From contig DLGC01000020.1 of assembly GCA_002482525.1 (NCBI GenBank), forward strand, positions 62,526-126,525: DNA of 64,000 nt, given 5' to 3'. Position 1 is the first letter of the stretch. Every line of letters starts with the position of its first letter. This document shows, in pieces, positions 49,852 to 59,982 of this stretch. The position numbers were made by a program, and so were the translations under genes. The notes beneath the pieces were generated by a model. The model saw nothing but the letters and a program-made list of their open reading frames with translations, made no database searches and was not told the DNA's origin. The DNA comes from Propionibacteriaceae bacterium UBA7704. GTDB taxonomy: Bacteria > Actinomycetota > Actinomycetes > Propionibacteriales > Propionibacteriaceae.

Positions 49852-50718
49852 ATGGACCTAGGCATTTCCCGGCGCTCCTTTCTCACTACGGCAGGAGTCG
49901 TCATTGGCGGCATGGTCGTCACCGGGCTGGCGGCGTGCACCGAATCAGTGCCGGTCATCCCCGAACCGAGCCCGTCTCCGACCGGCCCCATCCGCAACCA
50001 ACTGGAGCAGGCGCTGACCACGATCAGTGCGGGGAACCCCAACTTCGGAGTATTCATCACCGATGTGCGCAGCGGGCACAGCTACGGCTTCGCCGGCGAC
50101 TACGCCAGCCAGAGTGCTTCGATGGCCAAGCCCATGATCGTGGCGATGGCACTGCGCAAGGCCCGCGCTGATGGCCAGCCGCTGAGTGCAGAACACACCG
50201 AAGAGGCCCGCAACGCCATCATTCACTCTGACAACGACGCCGCCTCGGCCTTGTGGTCCTACGCTGGCTACCAGAACTACCCGACCCTGGCCGCCGAACT
50301 GGGCATGAAAAACACTCATCTCGATGCGAACAAGGCCGATCAGTGGAGCTGGACCTGGACCACTCCGGCCGACCAGGTGACCCTGGTGACCGCGCTGGCC
50401 ACCGGGAAGACGACTGCTCTGACCAAGGCCGAGTGCGCGTTCATCTACGACCTGATGGGCCAGGTGGAGGATGACCAGACGTGGGGGGTGGGCGCTCCGA
50501 AATCTGACCAGGTGGCGGTTCACCTGAAGAACGGCTGGGTTCAATTCAAGTCCACCGACGGCCTATGGGCGGTGAACTCCATGGGCAGCATCAACGGTGA
50601 CGGGCGCGACTACCGGATGTGCGTCATGACCCGCGACGTCGACTTCCCGACCGGCCGCGAGCTGACCAGCACCGTCGGCAGCTGGGTGTTCACCATCCTG
50701 GGTTCCGGCGAACTCTGA
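49852..50718 (+). CDS. Class A beta-lactamase-like serine hydrolase, lipoprotein
   Basis: The 288-residue protein has a twin-arginine-like start (ISRRSFLTTAGVVIGGMVV) and a lipobox (GLAAC). It is thus probably exported by Tat and lipidated. The mature part shows the penicillin-binding fold with SASMAKPMIV (SxxK, Ser near residue 90), an SDN-like HSDNDAASAL and a KNGWV motif (KTG-like). It lacks clear omega-loop residues, so beta-lactam hydrolysis is not certain. A role in cell-wall metabolism is as likely. GGAGG lies ten bases before ATG 49852. It is divergent from manC. Confidence 0.85.
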   Translation: MDLGISRRSFLTTAGVVIGGMVVTGLAACTESVPVIPEPSPSPTGPIRNQLEQALTTISAGNPNFGVFITDVRSGHSYGFAGDYASQSASMAKPMIVAMALRKARADGQPLSAEHTEEARNAIIHSDNDAASALWSYAGYQNYPTLAAELGMKNTHLDANKADQWSWTWTTPADQVTLVTALATGKTTALTKAECAFIYDLMGQVEDDQTWGVGAPKSDQVAVHLKNGWVQFKSTDGLWAVNSMGSINGDGRDYRMCVMTRDVDFPTGRELTSTVGSWVFTILGSGEL

Positions 50719-50719
50719 G

Positions 50720-52195
50720 TCAGCTCACCTTGCAGATGCTGTCCAGATTGTCGGTGGTCGTCGAGGTCGACTTCTTCTTCGAAGGCTTCTTCGTTGCCGT
50801 CGACGAGCTGGACGCCGTCGGCTGGGCTGCCGGATCATCCTTGGCTTCACTGGCAGCGATCGACGCCGTCACCACCGCCAGAATGTCGGCGAAATCCGGG
50901 TTCACCGTGGGGTAATCGCCACTAGCGGCCTTCAACGTCGGCGGGGTGAAGCTCACCGACGCCATCGGCAGGGTTTTGGCCTTCATCGCCAAGTCCATCA
51001 TGGGCCCGATCTGATCGGCCGGCAGATTCGTGGCGACGATCTGCTTGCCGGCATCGGCGAGTTTCTGGAACTTCGTGACGACGGTGGTGGGATCGAGCTG
51101 TTTGAGCATGGCGTTCATCACGCACTTCTGCCGAATCATCCGCTCATAGTCGTTGGAGTATTCCCGGGACCGGGCGAACCACAGGGCTTGGAAGCCGTCC
51201 AGATGCTGATTCTTGCCGGCGGGGATCCAGTCATAGACGCCCTTGGGGCTATGCAGGCTGCCGATCGGCACCTTCTTGCCGATATCCAAGGTGATGCCAC
51301 CCACGGCATCGATGAGCTTCTCGAAGCCCTTCAGATCGATCATCGCCCAGTAGTTGATCTTGAGTCCCAGAATCTCCTCGATCGAGCTCTTCGTGGCCTC
51401 CACACCCGGGTATTTCACACCGGGGAAGAGCTTCTTGTTCTGCTGGGCCACGGTGTAGATGCCGTTGAGCATGCACCGTTCAGCCAACGGTTTCTCCGGG
51501 CAGTAGTAGCCGTTCGGGTACAGCTTGTGCAGCGGTGAATCCACCGGGAAGGGCGCCCGTTGTAGGTTTCGCGGCAGACTGAACAACACCGTCCGCCCGG
51601 TTTCGGCATCGATGCTGGCTACGGTCATCGAGTCCGGACGCAGGCCCTCGCGGCCTTTGCCGGCGTCGCCACCGAGCAACAGCACGTTGTAGCGGCCGTT
51701 CACCGTCTGCGCGCTGCCGCCACCGCCGAACACATCCCCGAACAGGGACCGCTGAGCGGCAAGGATGTCCGAGGTGGCCCACGCCACCCCAGTGCCGGTC
51801 ACGGCGAGCACCAGCGCCAACAGACCGGAGACGACCGCACCCACCCGCGACATGGCTCGCGGATCGGCGATTCGCCAGGCATCGAGCAGGAGCAGTGACC
51901 AGGCGATGCCGTAGGCAAGCACAGCGAACTGCAGCACGGTCAAAGTGATGGGGTTGGCGTACACCGCGATCACGGCGTTGCGGAACGGCAGGGCGAGCAA
52001 TCCCACGACCACGATGATCGCGATCGTGATCAGCCACACACGCACTGCGAGGCGCCCCAGCCGACGATTCCCGGCCACGGCCTGCGCGATACCGGGAATG
52101 AGGACGGAGAAGCCCATCAGAACCAGGCCGCGGCGTAACGAAATACCCCGGCTGCGCTGCAGCGGAGACGGCAGCGTCGAAGCGGCGGCGGTCAT
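50720..52195 (-). CDS. LCP (LytR-CpsA-Psr) family ligase
   Basis: LCP enzymes attach glycans to peptidoglycan using lipid-linked donors. The 491-residue protein has four N-terminal membrane segments (for example LVLMGFSVLIPGIAQAVAG) and a linker. The LCP domain carries LLLGGDAGKGREGLRPDSM, SLPRNLQRAPFP and IDAVGGITLDIGKKVPI. An Ala/Ser/Thr/Lys-rich tail follows. ATG 52195 has AGGAG five bases upstream. The location beside manC, GT2 and whiB2 fits an envelope glycan attachment role. Confidence 0.92.
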   Translation of the reverse strand: MTAAASTLPSPLQRSRGISLRRGLVLMGFSVLIPGIAQAVAGNRRLGRLAVRVWLITIAIIVVVGLLALPFRNAVIAVYANPITLTVLQFAVLAYGIAWSLLLLDAWRIADPRAMSRVGAVVSGLLALVLAVTGTGVAWATSDILAAQRSLFGDVFGGGGSAQTVNGRYNVLLLGGDAGKGREGLRPDSMTVASIDAETGRTVLFSLPRNLQRAPFPVDSPLHKLYPNGYYCPEKPLAERCMLNGIYTVAQQNKKLFPGVKYPGVEATKSSIEEILGLKINYWAMIDLKGFEKLIDAVGGITLDIGKKVPIGSLHSPKGVYDWIPAGKNQHLDGFQALWFARSREYSNDYERMIRQKCVMNAMLKQLDPTTVVTKFQKLADAGKQIVATNLPADQIGPMMDLAMKAKTLPMASVSFTPPTLKAASGDYPTVNPDFADILAVVTASIAASEAKDDPAAQPTASSSSTATKKPSKKKSTSTTTDNLDSICKVS

Positions 52196-52294
52196 ACAAC
52201 TCCTGAGATTCGGTGCGGTAGCCGATATCAGTATTCCCCGCCCGACCAAGCAGGTCGGGCAGCCGCGCCGCCGAGCCGATGCACTAGGCGCGCA

Positions 52295-52789
52295 TCACAG
52301 ACCGCGCACCTTGGCACCCTTGGCACGCGCGGCGTCACGAAGCTGCGCCTGGAACTCCACGACCTTGTCGGCGAGTTCGGGATCGCCGGCGGCCAGGATG
52401 CGTACCGCGAGCAGGCCTGCATTGCGGGCATTGCCGATGCCGACAGTCGCCACCGGGACGCCGGCAGGCATCTGCACGATGGACAGCAGCGAGTCCATGC
52501 CGTCGAGCACCTTCAGCGGCACGGGAACTCCGATCACCGGCAGCGGGGTGACGGCAGCGAGCACGCCGGGAAGATGGGCGGCGCCACCGGCACCGGCGAT
52601 GATCACCTTCACGCCGCGCTCGCGGGCGCTGCGTCCCCAGGCGAGGCATTCGTCGGGCATGCGGTGGGCGCTGATCACGTCGGCCTCGTAGCCCAGACCG
52701 AAGTCGGAGACCGCCTCGGCGGCCGCGCTCATGATCGGCCAGTCGGAATCCGAGCCCATCAGAATGCCGATCACCGGTGCCTGGCTCAT
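52295..52789 (-). CDS. purE: 5-(carboxyamino)imidazole ribonucleotide mutase
   Basis: PurE converts N5-CAIR to CAIR in purine synthesis. The 164-residue protein has the family start VIGILMGSDSDWPIMSAAAE, the catalytic His in ISAHRMPDECL (about 46) and AGAGGAAHLPGVLAA. The sequence ends in AKGAKVRGL. purK, usually beside purE in related bacteria, is absent from this window. The next gene is instead a peptidase E-like gene on the other strand. Confidence 0.95.
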   Translation of the reverse strand: MSQAPVIGILMGSDSDWPIMSAAAEAVSDFGLGYEADVISAHRMPDECLAWGRSARERGVKVIIAGAGGAAHLPGVLAAVTPLPVIGVPVPLKVLDGMDSLLSIVQMPAGVPVATVGIGNARNAGLLAVRILAAGDPELADKVVEFQAQLRDAARAKGAKVRGL

Positions 52790-52976
52790 TGGTCTCTCCC
52801 ATCCTCAGCAGGCCGACATCGACCTGATCTACGCCACAGTCTGCCGCCATCTTCCCCCGCGGCGAGGTCCGGCTCCAAAAGGTCGCCGTCGAGGCATCGG
52901 CCGGTGATTGCGAATTGTGCTGTCCGCCGCACCCGGTTTGTCCTCAGGGTCACTGTGGACCTGCCACAATTGCGCC

Positions 52977-53693
52977 ATGACCACACACATCGTGACCATG
53001 GGCGGCGGCGGCTTCTCGATGTCGGAGCATGGCGCTGCGACCAATCTGGACCGGTACCTGATCGAACTCAGCGGAAAGCGTTCCCCGCTGGTCTGCTTCG
53101 CACCCACCGCCTCGGCCGATGACCCGCAGTACATCAGCAAGTTCCTGATGGCCTACAGCACGCTGGGCGTGCGCACCATGGTGTTGACGCTGTGGGATGG
53201 CAGCTCCACCGATTCGATCGCACGCATCGCCGATGCCGACATCATCCTGGTCGGTGGCGGGCACACGGTGAATCTGTTGGCACTGTGGAAGGCGCACGGT
53301 GTGGGCAAGGCGATCAAGAATCGCGCCAAGTCCGGCGATGTGGTGCTGGCCGGAGTAGGCGCCGGTGGCGCCTGCTGGTACGGCGGCTGCATCACCGACA
53401 CCTTCGGCGATTACCGCGCGTGGCGCGGTGGCCTCGAGCTCGTGGACGGCAGCTTCTGCCCGCATTTCGACGGCGAGGCCGAACGGGCGCCGGCCTACAC
53501 CGAGGCGATCGCCTCGGGCGACCTGCCCGCCGGATTCGCCGCTGACGACGGCGCCGGCGTCCATTTCATCGACGGTGTGCCGACCACTTACCTGGCCGAG
53601 GCGCGCGGCAAGCGCGTGTATCGAGTGATGCCCTCGGATCTGCCCACCTCGTCGGGTGTGCTGGTCGAGCCTCAGCAGATGACGATCCTGTAG
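52977..53693 (+). CDS. Peptidase E (S51)-like protein lacking the nucleophilic Ser
   Basis: The 238-residue protein has the overall S51 pattern (VTMGGGGFSM, FAPTASADD, ADIILVGGGHTVNLLALW, GSFCPHFDGE). The elbow expected to read GxSAG is LAGVGAGGACW near residue 128, so Gly replaces Ser. The His and acidic residues seem kept. It may not hydrolyse peptides and could be a binding or regulatory relative. ATG 52977 lies six bases after CACAAT (52965-52970). It stands between purE and gtrA, where purK is found in some relatives. Confidence 0.85.
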   Translation: MTTHIVTMGGGGFSMSEHGAATNLDRYLIELSGKRSPLVCFAPTASADDPQYISKFLMAYSTLGVRTMVLTLWDGSSTDSIARIADADIILVGGGHTVNLLALWKAHGVGKAIKNRAKSGDVVLAGVGAGGACWYGGCITDTFGDYRAWRGGLELVDGSFCPHFDGEAERAPAYTEAIASGDLPAGFAADDGAGVHFIDGVPTTYLAEARGKRVYRVMPSDLPTSSGVLVEPQQMTIL

Positions 53694-53709
53694 GGCTGCC
53701 CCTGCTGGG

Positions 53710-54177
53710 TCAGGGTCGCGGCGTCGGCTGAGCGAAGATCACCATGCGCTGCACGATGAAGTTCACCGTCGTCGCTATGCCTTGTGCGATCACGAAGCCG
53801 ACTACACGGGCGACGATTTCGCTACCCCAGGTGGCCAACAACCACGGGTAGCACAGCACCCACAACCCCCACTGCACCGCGAAGGTCACCGCGTACAGCA
53901 CCACGACCGCTGCAAAGCGGCGTTTGGATGGTTCGGCGGCGAACGTCCAGCGGCGATTGATCAGGTAGGCGGTGGTGGTGCCTGCAATGAAGGACAGCGC
54001 CTTCGACCAGACGTAGTCCAGCCCCAGAGCCATGAAGACGTTCAACAATCCGAAGTCGACGATGGCAGCCAACACCCCGGTCACGACGAAGCGGAACAGT
54101 TGGGTCGACAGCGCGGCCGGGTGGGATTCCTGCTCCGAGTGAGCTGATTCCTGCCTCACTGGCTCCTCGATGCTCAC
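53710..54177 (-). CDS. GtrA family membrane protein
   Basis: The 155-residue protein has four hydrophobic segments (for example FRFVVTGVLAAIVDFGLLNVF) typical of GtrA/DPMS3-like proteins. It has a charged N-terminal tail and ends with VIFAQPTP. GtrA relatives are thought to help move lipid-linked sugars across the membrane or to assist glycosyltransferases. Direct evidence is lacking here. It starts at a GTG overlapping the PH-protein stop (GTGA) and is convergent with the S51 gene. Its place in the envelope block is consistent with glycan synthesis. Confidence 0.88.
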   Translation of the reverse strand: MSIEEPVRQESAHSEQESHPAALSTQLFRFVVTGVLAAIVDFGLLNVFMALGLDYVWSKALSFIAGTTTAYLINRRWTFAAEPSKRRFAAVVVLYAVTFAVQWGLWVLCYPWLLATWGSEIVARVVGFVIAQGIATTVNFIVQRMVIFAQPTPRP

Positions 54178-54701
54178 TCGCCCTGCTGATCGGTCGACGG
54201 TGTCGGCCCGGCCGAGGGCTGGGTGCCGTTGAACAGCAGCTCGGTCATGACCACATGCACTCGCTCCACATCAGGAATGTCATGCAGGGTCACCGGTTCT
54301 TCGGCCGAGGTCGTGAGTTGCAGCGTGCCACAGCCGAACATCCGGTCGGTGAGCGATCGTTCGTAGGCCACATTCGCAATGCGACTCAGTGGCAGGTCGT
54401 GACCGCGTTTGGTGATGATGCCGTGCCGAGTGATGATGCGCCGGCTCGTGAAGGTGTAGGTGGCCGTCCACCAGCGAAGGAAAGGCAGCAGCGCGCCGAC
54501 CACGAGCACAACCAGGGCGAGTCCCACGATCACCCAGCCGGCCCAGAACAGTTGGGACGCCGGCACCCAGGCGACGGCGATTCCGGTACCGATCGCCACC
54601 AGCAGCACGACCACCGCCGGCCCGATCAGGGCCTTGATGTGGGTGCGCATATGCAAGACCTCAGTCTCACCCTGTCCCATCAGGTGTGAAGGTAATCCCA
54701 T
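54174..54701 (-). CDS. Bacterial PH-domain (bPH2/YdbS-like) membrane protein
   Basis: The 175-residue protein has two hydrophobic segments (IGPAVVVLLVAIGTGIAVAW, WAGWVIVGLALVVLVVGALL). A PH-like domain follows with ATYTFTSRRIITRHGIITKR and LPLSRIANVAYERSL, the usual bPH signature. The function is unknown; such proteins are common in actinobacteria in this location. The ATG at 54701 has CACGAT (54708-54713) six bases upstream. It lies between birA and gtrA. The GtrA gene overlaps its stop. Confidence 0.88.
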   Translation of the reverse strand: MGLPSHLMGQGETEVLHMRTHIKALIGPAVVVLLVAIGTGIAVAWVPASQLFWAGWVIVGLALVVLVVGALLPFLRWWTATYTFTSRRIITRHGIITKRGHDLPLSRIANVAYERSLTDRMFGCGTLQLTTSAEEPVTLHDIPDVERVHVVMTELLFNGTQPSAGPTPSTDQQGE

Positions 54702-54726
54702 GGCTCAATCGTGACACACCGCAACC

Positions 54727-55509
54727 TCAGCGCAGATGTACCACATCCCCGGCGGAGAACGCCTGCTCGTGGGTGCCGGTACGAACCACCAGACGCCCTT
54801 CGCCGTCGATGCCGATCGCCTCACCGAGCACAGCGGGCTGGCCGACCAGCTCGACCCGCACCGATCGGCCCACAGTGTCACAGCGATCAGTCAGCACGGG
54901 CGCAAGATCCTCACCGTCGAGCCAGCGCCGATACCAGCCGCCCAACGCGCGGAGGATGGCGATGACGAGTTGCTTCTCATCGACCGTGGCCCCGGCCAGA
55001 GCCAGCGAGGTGGCGGTAGGCACCGGCAACTGTTCGGCCGTCAGGCGGGTGTTGACCCCCATGCCGATCACCACCGCAACCCCTGCCTCACTGACGATGC
55101 GCTCGGAGAGGATTCCGCACAGCTTGCGACCATCGATCAGCACGTCGTTGGGCCACTTCAGCTCGGCAGCCAGCCCGGTAGCGGCCCTCACTCCATCGAC
55201 CACCGCGACTCCGGTCAGCAGTGGCAGCCACAGCCAACGCATCACCGAGAGTTGCTCCGGGGGACGCAGCAGTGCCGATATCGCCAGCGAGGTTCCCGGC
55301 GGTGCGCTCCAGGCGCGATCCAATCGGCCACGTCCGCCGCTCTGATGCGCGGAGACCAGGACCGAGCCGGACGGCGCACCGGCACGGGCCTGGGTAGCCA
55401 GATCGGCATTCGTCGATCCGGTGGTGTCCACGGTGACCACCGACAGCCACGGCCAGCCGGCCGCAGTGCTCACTTCAGCGGCCCAATCCGCTCCGAAGAT
55501 GGAATTCAC
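54727..55509 (-). CDS. birA: Biotin--[acetyl-CoA-carboxylase] ligase
   Basis: BirA attaches biotin to the carrier domain of acyl-CoA carboxylases, here the product of accA at the window end. The 260-residue protein has the biotin-binding SGGRGRLDRAW motif near residue 65 and lacks an N-terminal DNA-binding domain. It also shows KWPNDVLIDGRKLCGIL and GMGVNTR. The start is GTG 55509, six bases after TAGGGT (55516-55521), leaderless. The divergent accD gene shares this short promoter region, so the enzyme and its target are expressed from one intergenic spot. Confidence 0.94.
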   Translation of the reverse strand: MNSIFGADWAAEVSTAAGWPWLSVVTVDTTGSTNADLATQARAGAPSGSVLVSAHQSGGRGRLDRAWSAPPGTSLAISALLRPPEQLSVMRWLWLPLLTGVAVVDGVRAATGLAAELKWPNDVLIDGRKLCGILSERIVSEAGVAVVIGMGVNTRLTAEQLPVPTATSLALAGATVDEKQLVIAILRALGGWYRRWLDGEDLAPVLTDRCDTVGRSVRVELVGQPAVLGEAIGIDGEGRLVVRTGTHEQAFSAGDVVHLR

Positions 55510-55557
55510 CCCCTGACCCTATGACGAGACCCCCCGCAGGCGGATATGGTTCCGCTC

Positions 55558-57128
<1,571 letters not shown>

Positions 57129-57132
<4 letters not shown>

Positions 57133-57356
57133 GTGCCCCCGATCCAGAGAATCTCGTCGAGATCGTTTCGGGCAATCCGACCGACGAAGAGCTCGCCGCC
57201 ATCGCTGCCATCACGGTGGCGGTGCGGCGGGGTCGCCCCCAGCCGCATGCGCCGCATACCGGCACCCTCGCCGGGGGCTGGCGCTCGTATTGGCATACCG
57301 TGCGCAATCCGCTGTTGCCGGGCCGCGAGGCGTGGCGCAGCACCTTCCGGCGCTGA
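57129..57356 (+). CDS. accE: Acyl-CoA carboxylase epsilon subunit
   Basis: The 75-residue protein follows the AccE pattern, VEIVSGNPTDEELAAIAAIT near the start and a Trp/Arg tail (GWRSYWHTVRNPLLPGREAW). In actinobacteria AccE stabilises the AccA-AccD complex. The start overlaps the accD stop by ATGA, so the two are coupled. It is followed after 15 bases by maf. The short length and the conserved NPTDEEL are the evidence. Confidence 0.9.
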
Positions 57357-57371
57357 TCTGAGGCGGTAGCC

Positions 57372-57998
57372 ATGAGTTCGCCCCGACTCATTCTCGCTTC
57401 GGCGTCGCCGGCGCGGCGACAAACCCTGCTGGATGCCGGTCTGGCACCTGAGGTCGTCGTCTCCGATGTCGACGAGGAGGCCTTCAGCGCGATCGACGTG
57501 GTGGGACTGGTGAACCAACTGGCCCGCGCCAAAGCTGATCGGGTCTTCACCGAACTCGGTGGTGACGACGATGTGCTGGTGGTGGCCTGCGACTCCCTCT
57601 TGGAACTGCGCGGCGAGGCGATGGGCAAGCCCACTGATGCCGCGCAAGCAATCCAGCGCTGGCGGCAGCTGCGCGGCAGCACCGGGCAGCTCCACACCGG
57701 CCACCATGTGATCGCACGGCTGGCTGGCGCCGTGGACTCGGCGTCGGCGGTCGCCACCACCGAAGTGATGTTCGCCAATCTCGACGACGCTGAGATCGAG
57801 GCCTATGTGAGTACCGGCGAGCCGTTGAAGGTCGCCGGAGCTTTCACCATCGACGGCCTCGGTGGCGCCTACGTCACCGGAGTATGCGGCGATCCGCATA
57901 ATGTCGTCGGCATCAGCCTGCCGCTGCTGCGGCGGCTGTTCGCCGAACTCGGCGTGCCCTGGCATTCGCTGTGGCACGGCGGGACCGAGCAGAGCTGA
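57372..57998 (+). CDS. maf: Maf nucleotide pyrophosphatase
   Basis: Maf proteins hydrolyse non-canonical or pyrimidine nucleotides and may control septum formation. The 208-residue protein has LILASASPARRQTLLDAG, VVACDSLLELRGE and GAFTIDGLGGAYV, all family motifs. The C-terminus ends at FAELGVPWHSLWHG. It has a weak ribosome region and probably shares the accD-accE message. It is common beside acc genes in actinobacteria. Confidence 0.92.
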   Translation: MSSPRLILASASPARRQTLLDAGLAPEVVVSDVDEEAFSAIDVVGLVNQLARAKADRVFTELGGDDDVLVVACDSLLELRGEAMGKPTDAAQAIQRWRQLRGSTGQLHTGHHVIARLAGAVDSASAVATTEVMFANLDDAEIEAYVSTGEPLKVAGAFTIDGLGGAYVTGVCGDPHNVVGISLPLLRRLFAELGVPWHSLWHGGTEQS

Positions 57999-58022
57999 GC
58001 CGCAGGACCGGGCTCTCGACCC

Positions 58023-59246
58023 TCAGTGGTCCTGGCTCCAGGCGAAGGCCTGCTCACCATCGACGGCGATGACCACCTGTCGGCGCGGGGCCAGCGTCAT
58101 CGTCACCGTGAGAACGTGGCCGGAACCGCTGACCCGATAGTCGATCGCGGCGTTCTCCTTGGTGATGATCTCCACCGACCCGCGGGTGAGCCACGGATTG
58201 CGGCGCCGAAGTCCGATCAGATCCTGGTGGACCCGGTACAGCCACAGTCCCACCGCAGCCAACTGATCCGGCGTTTCGGGCAGTGCCGGACGCAGCTCGG
58301 CGTCGGCCTCCCAGCCTTCGCCTTTTCGACCCCGGAAGGCTTGCTCGTCGCCGTAGTAGATGCTGGGCATGCCCGGGACAGTGAACAGCACGGCCGCGGC
58401 CAGGACCGCGCCACTGTCGCCGACCAGGCTCGCGATGCGTTCGACGTCATGGTTGCCGACAAAGGTCTGCGGTACGAAGGTCTCGCTGAATTCCTGGTGG
58501 CGCTCCAGCGCCCAGGCCAACTCCCAGAAGTTGGTGTCCTGGATCGAACTCCACGTCGCTTTCCACAGCTCGTACTGGGTGACGGTGTCGAGGCCGCCGC
58601 GGGTCACGATTTCGGCATAGTCGCCGTGGATGACTTCGCCGATGAAGACTGCCTGTGGAAACTCGTCGCGAACCCGACCGATCACCGTGGCCCAGAAGGA
58701 AACCGGAACCGAGTAGGCAGCGTCGAGCCGCCAGCCTGCCACGCCGCGCCGCAGCCAGTGCAGCATGATCTCGACGACCAGTTCGACGACGGCTGGGTTG
58801 TCATGGTCGAGCACGGCGAGGTCGTCGTGGCCTTCCCAGCCCAGGGGTCGCATTCCCTGCGGACCGGAGACCAGTTTCACCAGCCCGGCACCGTCTTCGA
58901 CCGACTGCCGTACCAGGTCGTGGTGGGCGCCGACGTGGTTGAACACGCCGTCGAGAACGAAGGACAGCCCGCGTCGCTGAGCTTGCTCCAGCAGGTGATC
59001 GAAGTCGGCGTCGTCGCCCAAACGCGGGTCGATGCTGAAGTGGTCGAGGGTGTCGTAGCCGTGACTGGTCGAGGTGAAGATCGGCCCCAGCAGCAGGCCC
59101 GAGCACCCCAGCTCGACGGCGTAGTCCAGCCAGGATTCCAGCCGCCTCAGCCGATGATGGACGCCGTGCTCGGCGTCGCGGATCGGTGCCCCGCAGGCAC
59201 CCAGCGGATACACCTGCCACCAGATGGCGTGGTCCAGCAGACTCAT
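58023..59246 (-). CDS. GH13 alpha-amylase family enzyme
   Basis: The 407-residue protein is a compact single-domain GH13 enzyme with WWQVYPLGACGAP at the start. It has FVLDGVFNHVGAHHD, the nucleophile Asp in GVAGWRLDAAYSVP, the acid Glu in FIGEVIHGDY and the third Asp in TFVGNHDVERIAS. It is cytoplasmic, having no signal peptide. ATG 59246 with GGAGG upstream is chosen over a TTG at 59249. A -10-like TATAGT lies within the twin operators to the divergent TetR gene. Exact specificity is unknown; small malto-oligosaccharides are likely. Confidence 0.9.
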   Translation of the reverse strand: MSLLDHAIWWQVYPLGACGAPIRDAEHGVHHRLRRLESWLDYAVELGCSGLLLGPIFTSTSHGYDTLDHFSIDPRLGDDADFDHLLEQAQRRGLSFVLDGVFNHVGAHHDLVRQSVEDGAGLVKLVSGPQGMRPLGWEGHDDLAVLDHDNPAVVELVVEIMLHWLRRGVAGWRLDAAYSVPVSFWATVIGRVRDEFPQAVFIGEVIHGDYAEIVTRGGLDTVTQYELWKATWSSIQDTNFWELAWALERHQEFSETFVPQTFVGNHDVERIASLVGDSGAVLAAAVLFTVPGMPSIYYGDEQAFRGRKGEGWEADAELRPALPETPDQLAAVGLWLYRVHQDLIGLRRRNPWLTRGSVEIITKENAAIDYRVSGSGHVLTVTMTLAPRRQVVIAVDGEQAFAWSQDH

Positions 59247-59255
59247 CAATCCTCC

Positions 59256-59274
59256 TATTGAGTCCGACTCAATA
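59256..59274. promoter_or_regulatory. TetR operator 1 (perfect palindrome)
   Basis: TATTGAGTCCGACTCAATA is a perfect palindrome with a single central base. It lies between the GH13 start and the TetR gene, in the likely leader of the GH13 message. Confidence 0.75.
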
Positions 59275-59278
59275 ACGT

Positions 59279-59297
59279 TATTGACTATAGCTCAATA
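59279..59297. promoter_or_regulatory. TetR operator 2 (half-conserved copy)
   Basis: TATTGACTATAGCTCAATA shares TATTGA/TCAATA arms with operator 1. Its centre is 23 bases from that of operator 1. It covers the likely -35 region of the TetR gene and a -10-like TATAGT of the GH13 gene on the other strand. Confidence 0.65.
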
Positions 59298-59314
59298 GCG
59301 CTAGGATGGCGACC

Positions 59315-59926
59315 ATGAGTTCCGACACCGACCGCGCACGTCGGCAGCGGTTGGACGTTGCGGCACGGCGCGAAGCGATCCTCACCGCAGCACTGCGCTG
59401 CTACGCCGAGGCGCCCTATGCCGAGGTGTCGGTGGCCGACGTGGCCCGCGAAGCCCACTCCTCCACCGCACTGGTCTTCCACTACTTCGGGAGCAAAGCA
59501 GCCCTCTACGCCGAGGTTGTCGCCGCAGCGGTCGCCGAACTCAGCCGGGCCCAGCAGGTCGCGATCGAGACCATCCCCGACGGCGCGCCCACACGCGACC
59601 GGGTGCGGGCGTCGATCCTGGTCTACCTGGATCACATCGCCGCCCACCCGAGAACCTGGGCCGCCCCTTTGCTCGGTGGCGAAGAACCCCCCGAGGCGGT
59701 CGCCATTCGCAGGCAGGCGCGCGGCAGTTACGTCGAGGCGCTGCGCGGGTTGCTCCGTCCGGCGGTGTGGACGCGCCACGACTACGCCTTGTGGGGCTAC
59801 TTCGGCTTTCTGGATCAAGCCTGCCTGCGGTGGGTGAGCCAGGGCTGCCCCGACGATCAGCGCGACGCCCTCACCGACGCCGCCCTGGGCGCCCTGGAAG
59901 GCTCGCTGGGCGACTGGGGATCGTGA
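59315..59926 (+). CDS. TetR family transcriptional regulator
   Basis: The 203-residue protein has the TetR DNA-binding region AILTAALRCYAEAPYAEVSV, DVAREAHSSTALVFHYFGSKAALY (shortened to STALVFHYFGSKAALY) and a variable C-terminal ligand domain. ATG 59315 lies seven bases after TAGGAT (59302-59307), so the message is leaderless. Two related inverted repeats fill the divergent gap to the GH13 gene, and autoregulation together with control of that gene is the simplest reading. The ligand is unknown. Confidence 0.9.
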   Translation: MSSDTDRARRQRLDVAARREAILTAALRCYAEAPYAEVSVADVAREAHSSTALVFHYFGSKAALYAEVVAAAVAELSRAQQVAIETIPDGAPTRDRVRASILVYLDHIAAHPRTWAAPLLGGEEPPEAVAIRRQARGSYVEALRGLLRPAVWTRHDYALWGYFGFLDQACLRWVSQGCPDDQRDALTDAALGALEGSLGDWGS

Positions 59927-59982
59927 GAGTGCCGGGCCGGTCGTGCAGCAGCACTTCCCCGCTCCGCTAGCCTTTAGGCGCT

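Noticed and set aside
59269..59284. AATAACGTTATT palindrome between the TetR operators as a third operator
   Set aside because: It arises from the adjoining arms of the two TATTGA repeats and does not share their motif.
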